Counted from the first letter of the stretch, positions 33,407-44,202 are shown. The stretch is DNA of 64,000 nucleotides from JACQFZ01 sp041485885 (GCA_041485885.1 JBGPKL010000002.1:62001-126000); one strand, 5' to 3'. A program made the numbers and translations. The notes: generated from the sequence alone by a model not told the origin.

Positions 33407-33967
33407 ATGCCGACGAATAGCTGCCATCCCATCTCGTCTCACGGTAAGTTACGAAGCCCGGATTGGTACGTCTCGAGCTTGATGCTCGATCGCGCGCTCG
33501 ATGCGATACTGCGTCGAATCACGCTCCGTCGCGGTTACGACGTTCCTTATTTGGCGGGCTATAGCCGCGATGCGAAAACGATTTACATCGATCGGCACTT
33601 GCCGGAGTCTTTCACCTTTCGAGGCAAGAAGGTCGCGGTAGATCGCTATCTCATTCTGCACGAAGCGGTGGAAAAAACATTGATCGACGCGCTGCACCTG
33701 CACTATCAACATGCACATCAAATCGCGACGCGTGCCGAGGAATCCGCGGTCCGGGCCGACCGGATATCGTGGCGCGCCTATGACCGCTTCATGCAGCGAT
33801 ACGTGAAACACGTGGGGAGTGAAAAGTTAAAACGCGTTCCACCGGACTTGGATCTGAAGCCGTATCGGGACGAGCACGATCGCGATCTGCTAAAGCGCCT
33901 GCAGGCGGCGGAAGATTCTAAAACGTCGGCGCCGCGTGCTCGACGACGGACTGACGAGAAGAAGTAA
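33407..33967 (+). CDS. Conserved hypothetical protein
   Basis: 186 residues, soluble, with a basic tail (RARRRTDEKK). I do not recognise a named family. It contains YIDRHLPESFTFRGKKVAV and then YLILHEAVEKTLID with AHQIATRAEE. The HE-x(n)-H/E pattern hints at a metal site but is not a classical HExxH. AGGAGG upstream of the ATG supports expression. It may be co-transcribed with the acetyltransferase. Confidence 0.6.
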   Translation: MPTNSCHPISSHGKLRSPDWYVSSLMLDRALDAILRRITLRRGYDVPYLAGYSRDAKTIYIDRHLPESFTFRGKKVAVDRYLILHEAVEKTLIDALHLHYQHAHQIATRAEESAVRADRISWRAYDRFMQRYVKHVGSEKLKRVPPDLDLKPYRDEHDRDLLKRLQAAEDSKTSAPRARRRTDEKK

Positions 33968-34113
33968 CGGCGTTTGAGAAAGTGCCAGCGTACGGGAGGC
34001 ACTGATGTGCGTGTATGAGAGGAGTGCACCCAAAGAACGGGGATGCCATCGAAAGCGCCGAAGAGCAGAACGGATTTATTTTCCCCGAAATCTTCGTTAG
34101 GAGTGAATTCGCG

Positions 34114-35298
34114 CTAGCGCATGTTCCCTGTATGCCCGAGCGAATACCGCCCCGGCAGCGGCCAGACGGTGAGGCCGTGCGGTTCCTTGCCGACGGCGAC
34201 CTCTTTTACCGCGCCGGTCGTGGTGTCGAACGCGTAGACCACGTCATCGAAGCGGCCGGAGAGCCATAGCGTTTTTCCATCGGCGCTGACGTTCCCCATG
34301 TCGGGGCTGCCGCCGCCGGGGACGGGCCAGGTGGCCTCGACTTTGCGCGTCGCGAAGTCGATGACCGATACGCTGCCCAGGCCGCGTTTGGGGCCGAAGA
34401 CTTTGTTGGAGCCGCGGTTCGCGACGTAGAGCTTCTTGCCGTCGCGGCTCGGATAGAGGCCGTGAGTGCCGATGCCGGTATCGATAAAACCGATCTCCTT
34501 AAAGTTGTCGCCATCGACGATGAAGACGCCGTCGGCCATCATGTCGGCGACGTAAAAGATTCTTCCGTCGGGCGAAATGCGGATGTCCTGCGGCATCTTG
34601 CCTTTGGACAACTTCAAGTAGCCGACGACCTTGCGAGTGACGAGGTCGATCTTCGCGAGGCCGCCGGAGAATTCGCAGGTGAAAATGACGTAGCGCCCAT
34701 CGATGGAGAAGTCGGCGTGATTGATGCCGGCACACTGCGGCGTCGGGATGGACGATTTGAGCGCCATCGTTTGCGGATCGCGGAAGTCGAGGCGCTTGTA
34801 CGCTTCCGCCACGACGATGGCGGCGTCGCCGTTCGGGGTGAAATACATATTATAAGGATCGTCCACGGCGACCGACTTCCCCGGCTTGCCGGTCTTGGGA
34901 TCGATCGGCGTGAGGCTGCCGTCGGTTCGATGTTCGGCATTGTTGGTAACCCAAAGCGTTTTCAAATCCCACGACGGCACGATGTGTTGCGGGTTGATGC
35001 CGACGTTGAATTTATCGATGACCTTGAACGTCGCGGGGTCGATCACGTAGACGTCGTTGGAGCGGCGGTTGGGGACGTAGATGCGCGCGAGCGCGCCGGT
35101 TGTTGCGGTGCTGACTTTATCCGCCGTCGTCTCGCTGTAAAGATTGGCCGGATCGGTCACCGGCGGCATGCCGGGCACGGTCGTTACCGCGGGGGCGGCG
35201 GCGATGGCGTAAGTGGCAAGTAGCGAAATGAATAATCCCAAGGCTAGGTTCGTGTTCGATGCGACGATGGAACGAGGAGGGCGGCTTAAACTCTTCAT
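34114..35298 (-). CDS. Exported YVTN-family beta-propeller protein
   Basis: 394 residues. The signal segment (about 18-35) ends near ATYAIAAAPA. The mature part is built from repeated NHL/YVTN blades such as IYVPNRRSNDVYVIDPATFKV, IRISPDGRIFYVADMMADGV and KKLYVANRGSNKVF. These periplasmic propellers are often linked to quinoprotein or cytochrome systems; no partner is adjacent here. The function is unknown. Confidence 0.85.
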   Translation of the reverse strand: MKSLSRPPRSIVASNTNLALGLFISLLATYAIAAAPAVTTVPGMPPVTDPANLYSETTADKVSTATTGALARIYVPNRRSNDVYVIDPATFKVIDKFNVGINPQHIVPSWDLKTLWVTNNAEHRTDGSLTPIDPKTGKPGKSVAVDDPYNMYFTPNGDAAIVVAEAYKRLDFRDPQTMALKSSIPTPQCAGINHADFSIDGRYVIFTCEFSGGLAKIDLVTRKVVGYLKLSKGKMPQDIRISPDGRIFYVADMMADGVFIVDGDNFKEIGFIDTGIGTHGLYPSRDGKKLYVANRGSNKVFGPKRGLGSVSVIDFATRKVEATWPVPGGGSPDMGNVSADGKTLWLSGRFDDVVYAFDTTTGAVKEVAVGKEPHGLTVWPLPGRYSLGHTGNMR

Positions 35299-35439
35299 GC
35301 AATGCTCCTAACATTCAAGAAATCTTTGATCGGTTAATTCGCTCTCCCGGAGGGAGAGGGGTAACAAATTAAGATGTTTCTTGGCAATAAACAAAACTGC
35401 TCCGATCGACCGGGTTCGTGAGCGCACGTGGAAGAAGAC

Positions 35440-36396
35440 TTATCGGCGCGCGGTCGCCTTCTTTATCGCCGCCACCGTTTGCGTGACGATCGTGTTCACG
35501 CCGAGTTCCCCGAGCTCCGCGCTCGCACGGCGCGGATCGCCGTATACGCCGTGGGCGCTATCCATATCGGCATCGGAGGACAAGCGACTCGCGCGCACGA
35601 GACGGGGGTCGACGGCAAGCGTGAGCGAGGTATCGGCGAGCCCCGCGTGGGTGCCGATTTCGTTGTCGCGATAGCCGCGAGCTTTGAGCGCTTGCGCATA
35701 AGTGATCTCGACCGCGCGATAGTATTCCTCGATCGCGTGCGCGCGTGCGGGAGCCGCGGTCCATTCGCGATTCAGTCGCTGTGCGACGGCCGCCATGTTT
35801 TTTTGATAGCCACCGTGATCGCCTAGGAGCACGATGTCGCGAAAGCCGTGTAGCTTGAAGCTGCGCGCGGCGTATTCGAGCGTCTTTTCAAATGTGTCGT
35901 CTGGTATGGTGATCGTGCCGGGGAACCGCATGTGTGCGGTGGGCGGGTTAACGCCGCCTTCGGGGACGTAAGCGACTACCGGTGCCACCAAAGCATTGCC
36001 CAGTGCCTTCGCGATTTTCTCCGCCAGTACCTTCACCCGCACGTTGTGCTTACCGAGCGCCATCGCCGGTCCGTTTTGCTCGGTGCCGCCGATGGGTACG
36101 ATGATGAGAGTTTTCCCTGCATGAATCTGATCCTTCAGTTCCGTCCAGGTGAGATCTTCGAGGAAGACGCTGTCAGATGTTTGCGCCAGCGCAACCGGTA
36201 CTACGAACCACAACAGCGCGCACAGAACACACGTAACGTTTATCGTAGCGCGGGTGGCAAGGTCCCGCAGTCGGTCATTGACGGCGGTCAGCCGCCTAAA
36301 GAACAGCGTGGCGTAGTATGGCGCCATTAAAATTCCGATCCACAGTCCGACGTTCAGAGGTGTCAGCGTTCGCCAGTACTCGCTGTGTAGAATCAC
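35440..36396 (-). CDS. Creatininase-family amidohydrolase, membrane-anchored or exported
   Basis: 318 residues. The N-terminus has hydrophobic stretches (about 16-30 and 52-70, the latter like a signal peptide ending ALAQ). The catalytic domain shows the creatininase metal motifs: PIGGTEQNGPAMALGKHN, the glutamate in the metal-binding segment, LGDHGGYQ and GTHAGLADTS. The substrate is probably not creatinine, since many family members act on other cyclic amides. An internal start would give the secreted domain alone. Confidence 0.83.
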   Translation of the reverse strand: MILHSEYWRTLTPLNVGLWIGILMAPYYATLFFRRLTAVNDRLRDLATRATINVTCVLCALLWFVVPVALAQTSDSVFLEDLTWTELKDQIHAGKTLIIVPIGGTEQNGPAMALGKHNVRVKVLAEKIAKALGNALVAPVVAYVPEGGVNPPTAHMRFPGTITIPDDTFEKTLEYAARSFKLHGFRDIVLLGDHGGYQKNMAAVAQRLNREWTAAPARAHAIEEYYRAVEITYAQALKARGYRDNEIGTHAGLADTSLTLAVDPRLVRASRLSSDADMDSAHGVYGDPRRASAELGELGVNTIVTQTVAAIKKATARR

Positions 36397-36654
36397 GATC
36401 CCGCCCGCGTGCCGAACACGGCGACGATAGATACAAGTATGATCGGCCGCAGCGCGAGGCGTTACCTATGTCTATCCATATATAAAGCACATACAGCGGA
36501 CTGATCCACTGGCCGTAAGTTAACAGAACCCAGGTAGACTGCGCGGGTTCTTGACGCGGTAGCGATACTGTGCCGAAATTGAAAAATCTTCCGTTCGCTG
36601 TTTATTTCAGCGGCGATTCAGCATAAAAAGGCAATCTGGGATTTGGGGGTTTTC
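36397..36654. other. Divergent region before the fcc genes
   Basis: TTGACG (36551-36556) could be a -35, but the base run 17 bp further on (cgaaat) is a poor -10. No gene or clear repeat is visible. The 3' part is AT-rich (gaaaaatcttcc, cataaaaagg) and probably holds the fccAB promoter. Confidence 0.35.
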
Positions 36655-37068
36655 ATGGCATATGGGGGACAGCGGCTGGTAGTCCCGGTCACACTTGCGG
36701 CGATCCTGCTCGTTGCGTGCCAAAATACATCGTCGACGCCGGCCGTAGAGTCGAGCACCCGAACCGCTCCCCGGCTGACGGCGCCGCCGCCGTCGCCCGC
36801 ACCGACTGCCGCCGAGCGGTCCAAGCCCGTCACGCCGGAGGCCGCTCGAAACATCGCGAACAATTGTTTTACCTGTCACGGGCCGGATGGCCGAAGTCCC
36901 GGTACGATTCCAAACCTAAGCCGGCTGAGCGCGGAGCAGATCGCGGGTAAGTTGAAGGATTTCAAGGCGGGCACGGAGCCATCGACCGTGATGGGTCGGC
37001 ACGCGCGGGCGTACACTGATGCGGAGATCGAGGCGGTAGCGAGTTATATCGCGAGTTTGAATCGGTAG
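36655..37068 (+). CDS. fccA: Monoheme cytochrome c lipoprotein, sulfide dehydrogenase cytochrome subunit (FccA-like)
   Basis: 137 residues from the ATG at 36655 with GGGGG upstream (a TTG 12 bases earlier is less likely). The signal ends in a lipobox LLVAC, then a Pro/Thr-rich linker and a class I cytochrome domain with one CFTCH heme site and M-x-GRHARAY as the likely axial methionine region. It passes electrons from FccB to the respiratory chain. Pairing with fccB eight bases downstream defines the role. Confidence 0.87.
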   Translation: MAYGGQRLVVPVTLAAILLVACQNTSSTPAVESSTRTAPRLTAPPPSPAPTAAERSKPVTPEAARNIANNCFTCHGPDGRSPGTIPNLSRLSAEQIAGKLKDFKAGTEPSTVMGRHARAYTDAEIEAVASYIASLNR

Positions 37069-37076
37069 GAGAGGAT

Positions 37077-38360
37077 ATGGGAAAGATCACGCGCCGGGAT
37101 TTCATCAAGCTGACCAGCGCGGTCGCCGTGGGAAGTCTCGCCACGTCGGGTTCTTTGCGTCGCGCGAGCGCGAAGGGTGATACGAACGTCGTGATCATCG
37201 GCGGCGGTTTCGGCGGAGCGACCTGTGCGAAATACCTGAGACGTCTGAACCCGGACATCAAGGTCACGATTGTCGAATCGAACAACCGGTTCGTGACCTG
37301 TCCATTCAGTAACTATGTCATCGCCGACTGGCGCACGATAGGCACCATAACGCAGAACTATGCGGCCATGGAAAAATATGGCGTCGACGTCGTATACGAC
37401 ACCGCGACGGCAATCGACCTGGTGGGCAAAAAAGTTCTCCTGAAGAGCGGCAAGTCGCTGTCCTACGAGCGCCTGGTGGTTTCGCCGGGCATCGATTTCA
37501 AATGGGGCGCGATCGAGGGTTACAACGAAAAAGCGGCCGAGGTGATGCCGCATGCGTGGAAGGCGGGGTCGCAGACGTTACTGCTGCGAAAGAAACTGTT
37601 GGCGATGCGAAACGGCGATACCTATATCATGGTGGCGCCGCCCAATCCGTTTCGATGTCCGCCCGGGCCTTACGAGCGCGCGAGCGTGATCGCGCATTAC
37701 TTGAAGAGTTACAAGCCTCGATCGAAGATTCTTATTTTGGACGCGAAGGAAGCGTTTTCTAAACAGACGTTGTTCATGGAAGGCTGGGAAAGACTCTATC
37801 CCGGGATGATCGAATGGGTGCCGGGCGCGAAGGGCGGGAAAGTCGTGTCGGTAAATCCGAAGACGCTGACTGTCGAAGGCGAGCTCGACAAATACAAAGG
37901 TACCGTGGTCAACGTAATCCCTGCGCAGATGGCGGGCAAGATCGCACGCGATGCGGGACTCGCGGATGACAGCGGCTGGTGTCCGGTACGTCCCAAGACA
38001 TTCGAATCCACTAAGGAAAAAGGTATCTACGTCATCGGGGATGCCGCGATAGCCGGCGCGATGCCGAAGTCGGCGTTCGCGGCCAATAGTCAAGGCAAGA
38101 TCGCCGCCGCCGCGATCGCGGCGGAGTTGCGCGGCGAATCGCCCGCGGACGGTATTTACGTCAACACGTGCTATAGCTTGCTCGCGCCGGACTACGGCAT
38201 TTCCGTCGCCGGCGTGTACCGCGTGACGGCCGAAGGCATTAGCGAAGTTCCCGGTTCCGGCGGCGCCAGTCCCAACGAAGCAGACGCCGCTTTCCGCGCC
38301 GACGAGGCGAAGTATGCGCTGGGCTGGTACGCCAGCATCGTCGCCGACGTCTTCGGGTAA
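37077..38360 (+). CDS. fccB: Flavocytochrome c sulfide dehydrogenase, flavoprotein subunit
   Basis: 427 residues. The twin-arginine signal RRDFIK (5-10) is followed by the FAD dinucleotide fold VVIIGGGFGGATCAKYLR (about 38-55). Family cysteines lie in TCPFSNYV, FRCPPGPYERAS and VNTCYSLLAPDYG; the C-terminal FCSD flavin-binding domain contains YVIGDAAIAGAMPKSAFAAN. It oxidises sulfide to polysulfide or sulfur in the periplasm. The ribosome-binding site aggagagg is strong. Confidence 0.94.
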   Translation: MGKITRRDFIKLTSAVAVGSLATSGSLRRASAKGDTNVVIIGGGFGGATCAKYLRRLNPDIKVTIVESNNRFVTCPFSNYVIADWRTIGTITQNYAAMEKYGVDVVYDTATAIDLVGKKVLLKSGKSLSYERLVVSPGIDFKWGAIEGYNEKAAEVMPHAWKAGSQTLLLRKKLLAMRNGDTYIMVAPPNPFRCPPGPYERASVIAHYLKSYKPRSKILILDAKEAFSKQTLFMEGWERLYPGMIEWVPGAKGGKVVSVNPKTLTVEGELDKYKGTVVNVIPAQMAGKIARDAGLADDSGWCPVRPKTFESTKEKGIYVIGDAAIAGAMPKSAFAANSQGKIAAAAIAAELRGESPADGIYVNTCYSLLAPDYGISVAGVYRVTAEGISEVPGSGGASPNEADAAFRADEAKYALGWYASIVADVFG

Positions 38361-38433
38361 GGTCCTGCCGATCCGCCCGACAACCGCGTGCTGTCGCGGT
38401 TTTCCTCACGTGATAAACTCACGCATCGCTTAT

Positions 38434-38546
38434 GGCGGCGAGGGCCGGTCCCCTTGGTGACGAGTGCTTGTGAACCCGGTCAGGTCCGGAAGGAAGCAGC
38501 CGTAGCATTCCACCCGGGTGCTGAGGTGCGGCTGGTCCGCGCTGCC
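38434..38546 (+). ncRNA. ffs: 4.5S RNA of the signal recognition particle
   Basis: About 113 nt. The conserved core GGTCAGGTCCGGAAGGAAGC (38479-38498) includes the SRP loop bound by Ffh, and the opposing side ends in gctgaggtgcgg. The ends ggcggcgagggccggtc and ggctggtccgcgctgcc pair with a few G-U or mismatched positions. GATAAACT at 38412-38419 may be the -10. A 4.5S gene directly upstream of dnaX is common in related bacteria. End points are accurate to a few bases. Confidence 0.93.
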
Positions 38547-38575
38547 ACCCGTATACGAGGCTTGAAACCAACCCG

Positions 38576-40156
<1,581 letters not shown>

Positions 40157-40160
40157 CACT

Positions 40161-40487
40161 ATGATGAAAGGCGGATTGGGCAATTTGATGAAGCAAGCGC
40201 AGGCGATGCAGGAAAATCTGCGCAAGGCCCAGGAAGAGCTGGCGTCGATAGAGGTCACTGGCAATGCGGGCGGCGGCATGGTTAGCGTCGTCATGACCTG
40301 CCGCTACGACGTGCGCCGCGTCACCATCGACCCGAGCTTGCTAAAAGACGACAAGGAAGTTCTCGAAGACCTAGTGGCGGCTGCCGTGAACGACGCGGTG
40401 CGCAAGGTGGAGAAGACGACGCAGGAGAAGATGGCGGGTCTAACGGCGGGTCTCGGATTGCCGGACGGGCTTAAACTTCCCTTTTGA
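40161..40487 (+). CDS. ybaB: Nucleoid-associated protein YbaB/EbfC
   Basis: 108-residue DNA-binding protein forming a homodimeric tweezer. The N-terminal LMKQAQAMQENLRKAQEEL helix, GNAGGGMV and the C-terminal GLTAGLGLPDGLKLPF are canonical. The dnaX-ybaB-recR order is universal; here a 91-bp inverted repeat lies between ybaB and recR. Confidence 0.95.
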   Translation: MMKGGLGNLMKQAQAMQENLRKAQEELASIEVTGNAGGGMVSVVMTCRYDVRRVTIDPSLLKDDKEVLEDLVAAAVNDAVRKVEKTTQEKMAGLTAGLGLPDGLKLPF

Positions 40488-40492
40488 TTTCT

Positions 40493-40583
40493 GGAACCGC
40501 AGATGAACGCGGATGAACGCAGATGAACACGGAGGAAAGACAGAATAGAAGACGTTTTTCTATCTGCGTTTATCTGCGGTTCC
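40493..40583. repeat. Inverted repeat with GATGAACGC tandem units
   Basis: Ends ggaaccgcagatgaacgc and gcgtttatctgcggttcc are inverted with one mismatch. The left arm contains three imperfect copies of a 10-bp unit (gcagatgaac, gcggatgaac, gcagatgaac). A related single arm occurs at 42170-42206 (tccgtgtttactgtg then ttcatctgcggtttc). Within the ybaB-recR operon it would form a long RNA hairpin. Confidence 0.75.
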
Positions 40584-40601
40584 AAAATTCTTATAGCTCA
40601 T

Positions 40602-41198
40602 ATGGATGAAATTCCCGCTCTCGAAGCGTTGAAGCAAGCCCTGCGCCGGCTCCCCGGTGTCGGGCCGAAGAGCGCGCAGCGGATGGCGTTTCATTTGTTG
40701 GAGCGCGATCGCGACGGCGCGCGGATGCTGGCGCAGTCGCTCACGAACGCCGTCGAGCGCGTAATCCAGTGCCGGCGTTGCAACAATTTCTGCGAGGCGG
40801 AGCTCTGCGCGATTTGCAGCTCGCCGCGCCGCGACACGACGCTACTGTGCGTCGTCGAATCGCCGGCCGATCTGGTTTCCCTGGACCAAGCCGGAGTTTA
40901 TAACGGTATGTATTTCGTCCTGATGGGGCGACTGTCGCCGCTCGATGGGATTGGGCCGGAGGAGTTGGAACTGCATCGATTGGAAGCGTTGCTCGATCAA
41001 GGCGAGATCAAAGAAGTCGTGCTCGCCACCAACCTCACGGTCGAAGGCGAGGCGACAGCGCATTACGTGACCGAGCTCGTGCGGCGGCGCAACGTCCGTG
41101 CGACGCGCATCGCCTACGGCGTTCCGGTCGGCGGGGAACTCGAGTACACCGACCGTTCCACGCTCGCGCGCGCGTTGAACGGGCGGCGCGACGCCTGA
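40602..41198 (+). CDS. recR: Recombination mediator RecR
   Basis: 198-residue ring-forming DNA-binding protein of the RecFOR pathway. It has an N-terminal helix-hairpin-helix (LPGVGPKSAQRMAF), a zinc finger with C57, C60, C69 and C72, and a Toprim domain (LCVVESPADLVSLD). The C-terminal Walker-B-like segment ends in YGVPVGGELEYTDRSTLARA. Standard length and context. Confidence 0.96.
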   Translation: MDEIPALEALKQALRRLPGVGPKSAQRMAFHLLERDRDGARMLAQSLTNAVERVIQCRRCNNFCEAELCAICSSPRRDTTLLCVVESPADLVSLDQAGVYNGMYFVLMGRLSPLDGIGPEELELHRLEALLDQGEIKEVVLATNLTVEGEATAHYVTELVRRRNVRATRIAYGVPVGGELEYTDRSTLARALNGRRDA

Positions 41199-41283
41199 GG
41201 CTCTTGCTTTCGAGGGAGCTTCCGCGGCGTTTCGTCTGTAAAGTTAGAGATAGCGTCCAACATCGAGGATAGAATCCTTTCGG

Positions 41284-41997
41284 ATGGCTGCTCCCTCGGA
41301 CCGTCATATCACCTTCGTCCCCGAAACTCGAATCGGGTTTTGGTTTCTCGGCACGCACACGTGGACCACGCACGTGATACGCGTCGCCCTCAAGGACTTG
41401 GAACGTCTCATCCCGCGGCGCAAATCGTCTTACGCGGTTGTGCTCGATGTCGGCTGCGGACAAGGAAAGTCATTTCGGCCGTTAATCGAGCACTTCGCGC
41501 CGCAACGCTTGATCGGCGTCGATGCCGAAGAGAAATGTTTGCGTCAGGCGCGGGCCGAGGCGGCGAAGGAAAATGCGCCGGTGCAGATTCGCGGCGGCGA
41601 CCTGGCGGCGCTTAATCTGCCGGACGCAAGCGTCGATCTCGTGTTCTGTCATCAGACCTTTCATCACTTGACGCAGCAAGAACGGGCGCTGAGCGAGTTC
41701 TACCGGGTGCTCAAGCCGGGAGGAATCCTGCTCTTCGCCGAATCGACGCGCGCGTACATTTACTCTTGGACAATCCGCCTGTTGTTCCGGCATCCGATGA
41801 ACGTGCAGCGCAGCGCCGACGAATATCTGGCGATGATCCGCGCGGAAGGTTTCGTGTTCGGGCCGGAAAACGTCTCGTTACCTTATTTGTGGTGGAGCCG
41901 GCCGGATCTCGGTGCAATCGAATGGTTCGGATTCGGCGTTCCCGAGCGACGGGAAGAGACGTTGGTGAACGTTGTGGCGACGAAGCCGGAAAAGTAA
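41284..41997 (+). CDS. Class I SAM-dependent methyltransferase
   Basis: 237 residues. The SAM motif I VVLDVGCGQGKSFRPLI (about 57-73), an acidic end of strand 2 (LIGVDAEEKCL) and motif II LVFCHQTFHHL are clear, as in Methyltransf_11 proteins. The substrate is not deducible. It stands alone 85 bp after recR and is followed by repeat DNA. Confidence 0.85.
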   Translation: MAAPSDRHITFVPETRIGFWFLGTHTWTTHVIRVALKDLERLIPRRKSSYAVVLDVGCGQGKSFRPLIEHFAPQRLIGVDAEEKCLRQARAEAAKENAPVQIRGGDLAALNLPDASVDLVFCHQTFHHLTQQERALSEFYRVLKPGGILLFAESTRAYIYSWTIRLLFRHPMNVQRSADEYLAMIRAEGFVFGPENVSLPYLWWSRPDLGAIEWFGFGVPERREETLVNVVATKPEK

Positions 41998-42248
41998 ATC
42001 CCGCAGAGGGGGAAGGGAATTAATCAGAGCTTCCTTAAAGCGCGCAACAAAATGGGAACACCGTACCGCGTTTCCGGATTTCAAAACCCCTCTCCCTCCG
42101 GGAGAGGGGAAGGGGTGAGGGACGGATGCTGAGCGGCGGCAAGTAATTTTGTTAGGCGCCCTTGCTACTTTATCCGTGTTTACTGTGTTCATCTGCGGTT
42201 TCGACACATTTATCCACTATGTTCCAACTTGCCGTTTCACGAGCCCCT
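41998..42248. repeat. Composite repeat spacer
   Basis: The spacer contains a solo end atcagagcttccttaa (about 42025-42040), matching one terminus of the element at 53604-53731. It also contains a ccctctccctccgggagagggg palindrome (about 42087-42110) followed by aaggggtgagg, and one arm resembling the 40493 repeat near 42195. No gene is supported. Confidence 0.65.
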
Positions 42249-42584
42249 TCATTCGCCCAACAGGTCGTTGATCTTCGCGGCACAAATGAAGTCGTTCATC
42301 GATAATCCGCGTATCGCGTGCGTGCTGTACCGGACGTGACAGCGTTTGTAACCCACTTCGAGATCGGGGTGATGATCCTCGCGATGCGCTATCCACGCGA
42401 GGGCGTTCACGAACGCCATCGTTTCATGGAAATTTTTGAAGTCGAAGGTTCGGCTGATTTCCGTGGTGGTCTCGTTGAGCCGCCAGCCCTTCGCCTGGGG
42501 TAATAAATTCTCCGCCGCGCGCCGATCGATCGCGGCGATGCCGCCTTCACAAGGCACACAGCGTTGCTGCTTCAAGCTCGACAT
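42249..42584 (-). CDS. phhB: Pterin-4a-carbinolamine dehydratase
   Basis: 111 residues. The PCD signature FVNALAWIAHREDHHPDLEV with its catalytic histidines and KRCHVRYSTHAIRGLSMNDF is intact. It recycles the oxidised pterin cofactor of phenylalanine hydroxylase; no phhA is in view, so it may serve another pterin enzyme. It is the last gene of a three-gene minus-strand operon with the cytochrome and the M48 protease. Confidence 0.93.
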   Translation of the reverse strand: MSSLKQQRCVPCEGGIAAIDRRAAENLLPQAKGWRLNETTTEISRTFDFKNFHETMAFVNALAWIAHREDHHPDLEVGYKRCHVRYSTHAIRGLSMNDFICAAKINDLLGE

Positions 42585-42597
42585 GGCAAGGCTCCAT

Positions 42598-42897
42598 TCA
42601 TTCGAAGCGGTAGTAGCTCTCGTTCAGATACGCGATCAAATCGTTGACTTGCCCGCGGGACAGTTCCTTCTTTAGCAGTGTGTTGCAGGCCTCGACTTGT
42701 CCGATCAAGCCGCTCAACGTTTGCACGCGCCGATCCTTGCGCGTGTAAATCTTCGCGTCGTGACACGCAGCGCAGTTCGTGGCGTGTAGCGTTTTCCCTT
42801 TGCCGGCGTTGCCCGGCAGCAGGGCTGTATCGGCGATCGCGGGTGTGACGCCGAGGATAAAGACGGTAATGAGCGCGGTTCCGTGTTTCAGCGACAT
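42598..42897 (-). CDS. Small periplasmic cytochrome c
   Basis: 99 residues with a signal peptide (to about AIADT) and one heme site CAACH. The C-terminal helix with NDLIAYLNESYYRF is typical of class I cytochromes. Its electron partner is unknown. The start overlaps the end of the M48 gene by ten bases, and phhB begins 13 bases after its stop. Confidence 0.85.
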   Translation of the reverse strand: MSLKHGTALITVFILGVTPAIADTALLPGNAGKGKTLHATNCAACHDAKIYTRKDRRVQTLSGLIGQVEACNTLLKKELSRGQVNDLIAYLNESYYRFE

Positions 42898-44150
42898 ACA
42901 TCCTCCGATAAGTGTTTATTTTGCAAATGTGAAATGCGCGCGAGCGCCGGCGGGTGCGAATCGTAGAACGCCGAGTGCAATGGATCGGGTGTCAGCGTCG
43001 ACGCGTTTTCCTGGTAAAGCTTGACCAACGCGCTGATGAGTGCGCCAGCGTCGCTTTGTTGCGCGGCGAACGTGTCGGCTTCGTGCTCATGCCGACGCGA
43101 GCCGCGTGCGAGCAGCGGATGCAGAAAAAAAGTGAAGACGGAGCTCGCCATTAGAAAGAGCGCCAATGCGGCGTGATTCGAGGGGTGGCTTACGCCGAGC
43201 GCCTGGTAAAACCACGGTTGTTCCACGAGCCAGCCGAGTAGGGCGAGACCGATCAAGCTAATGACGGCCATGAGCGCAACGCGCTTTATGATGTGGTGCA
43301 ACTTGTAGTGACCGAGCTCGTGCGCTACGACCGCCTCGACTTCGTTCTCGGCCAACTGCTGTAGCAGACTGTCGAAGAATACGATGCGCTTGCTGCGGCC
43401 GAAGCCCGTGAAGTAAGCGTTGCCATGCGAGGTGCGCCGCGAGCTGTCGACGACGTAAATGCCTTGGCTGCGAAAGCCGGTGCGTTCAAGTAGCGCTTGC
43501 AAGCGCGCGCGCAGTCCCTCGGCGGTCAGCGGTTTGAACTTGTTGAAGAGCGGCGCGATCAGCGTCGGATACGCCCACACCATGAACAGCCCGAATGCCG
43601 TCCACAATGCCCAAACGTACAGCCACCAGAATCGCCCGGCGGTTTGCATCAGCCACAGCGCCGCCAGAATGAGCGGTATGCCGAAGAGCAAGCTCAACAG
43701 CGCTTGCTTAATCAGATCGCCGATGAACAAACCGGGGGAGGTGCGGTTGAAGCCGAAACGGCGCTCGATGACGAAGGTTCGGTATAGGGCAAACGGTAAA
43801 TCCAAAATTGCGCTGATCAACACGACGCTCAGAAGAAACAGCGTGCCGCCGATCAACTCCGATCCAACCGTGCTGCGCCAGAAACGGTCGAGTGCATCGA
43901 GTCCGCCGCCGAGCGTCCACGCGAGTAGTAGTAAGGCGCTGTAAACCGTTTCCACCCGGCCGAGACCGGTGCGCACCACGGTGTAGTCGGCGGCCTTGCG
44001 ATGCGCTTCGAGTGGAACCTGGCCCTCGAATGCGCGAGGGACTCGGCGGCGATGTTCGGTCACGTACTTGATGTGTCGGCGCGCGAGCCAGAGTTGCGCG
44101 GCCAGCGTGAGGGCGAGCAAGGCGAGGAACAAGACGGTGAAGGTGTGCAT
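42888..44150 (-). CDS. M48-family zinc metalloprotease (Ste24 type)
   Basis: About 420 residues from the ATG at 44150 (ATG 44168 is possible). The polytopic membrane protein has an N-terminal helix, the conserved IERRFGFNRTSP loop and the zinc site AHELGHYKLHH (H277 in this numbering). The third ligand glutamate lies in HEHEADTFAA. It probably acts in membrane protein quality control or lipoprotein processing. It is divergent from orn with a short shared promoter region. Confidence 0.92.
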   Translation of the reverse strand: MHTFTVLFLALLALTLAAQLWLARRHIKYVTEHRRRVPRAFEGQVPLEAHRKAADYTVVRTGLGRVETVYSALLLLAWTLGGGLDALDRFWRSTVGSELIGGTLFLLSVVLISAILDLPFALYRTFVIERRFGFNRTSPGLFIGDLIKQALLSLLFGIPLILAALWLMQTAGRFWWLYVWALWTAFGLFMVWAYPTLIAPLFNKFKPLTAEGLRARLQALLERTGFRSQGIYVVDSSRRTSHGNAYFTGFGRSKRIVFFDSLLQQLAENEVEAVVAHELGHYKLHHIIKRVALMAVISLIGLALLGWLVEQPWFYQALGVSHPSNHAALALFLMASSVFTFFLHPLLARGSRRHEHEADTFAAQQSDAGALISALVKLYQENASTLTPDPLHSAFYDSHPPALARISHLQNKHLSEDVCR

Positions 44151-44202
44151 GCCGTGTAGTGTTATCATTGCGATTCGTTAGTTTAACTCACGGAGTTCGC
44201 GC

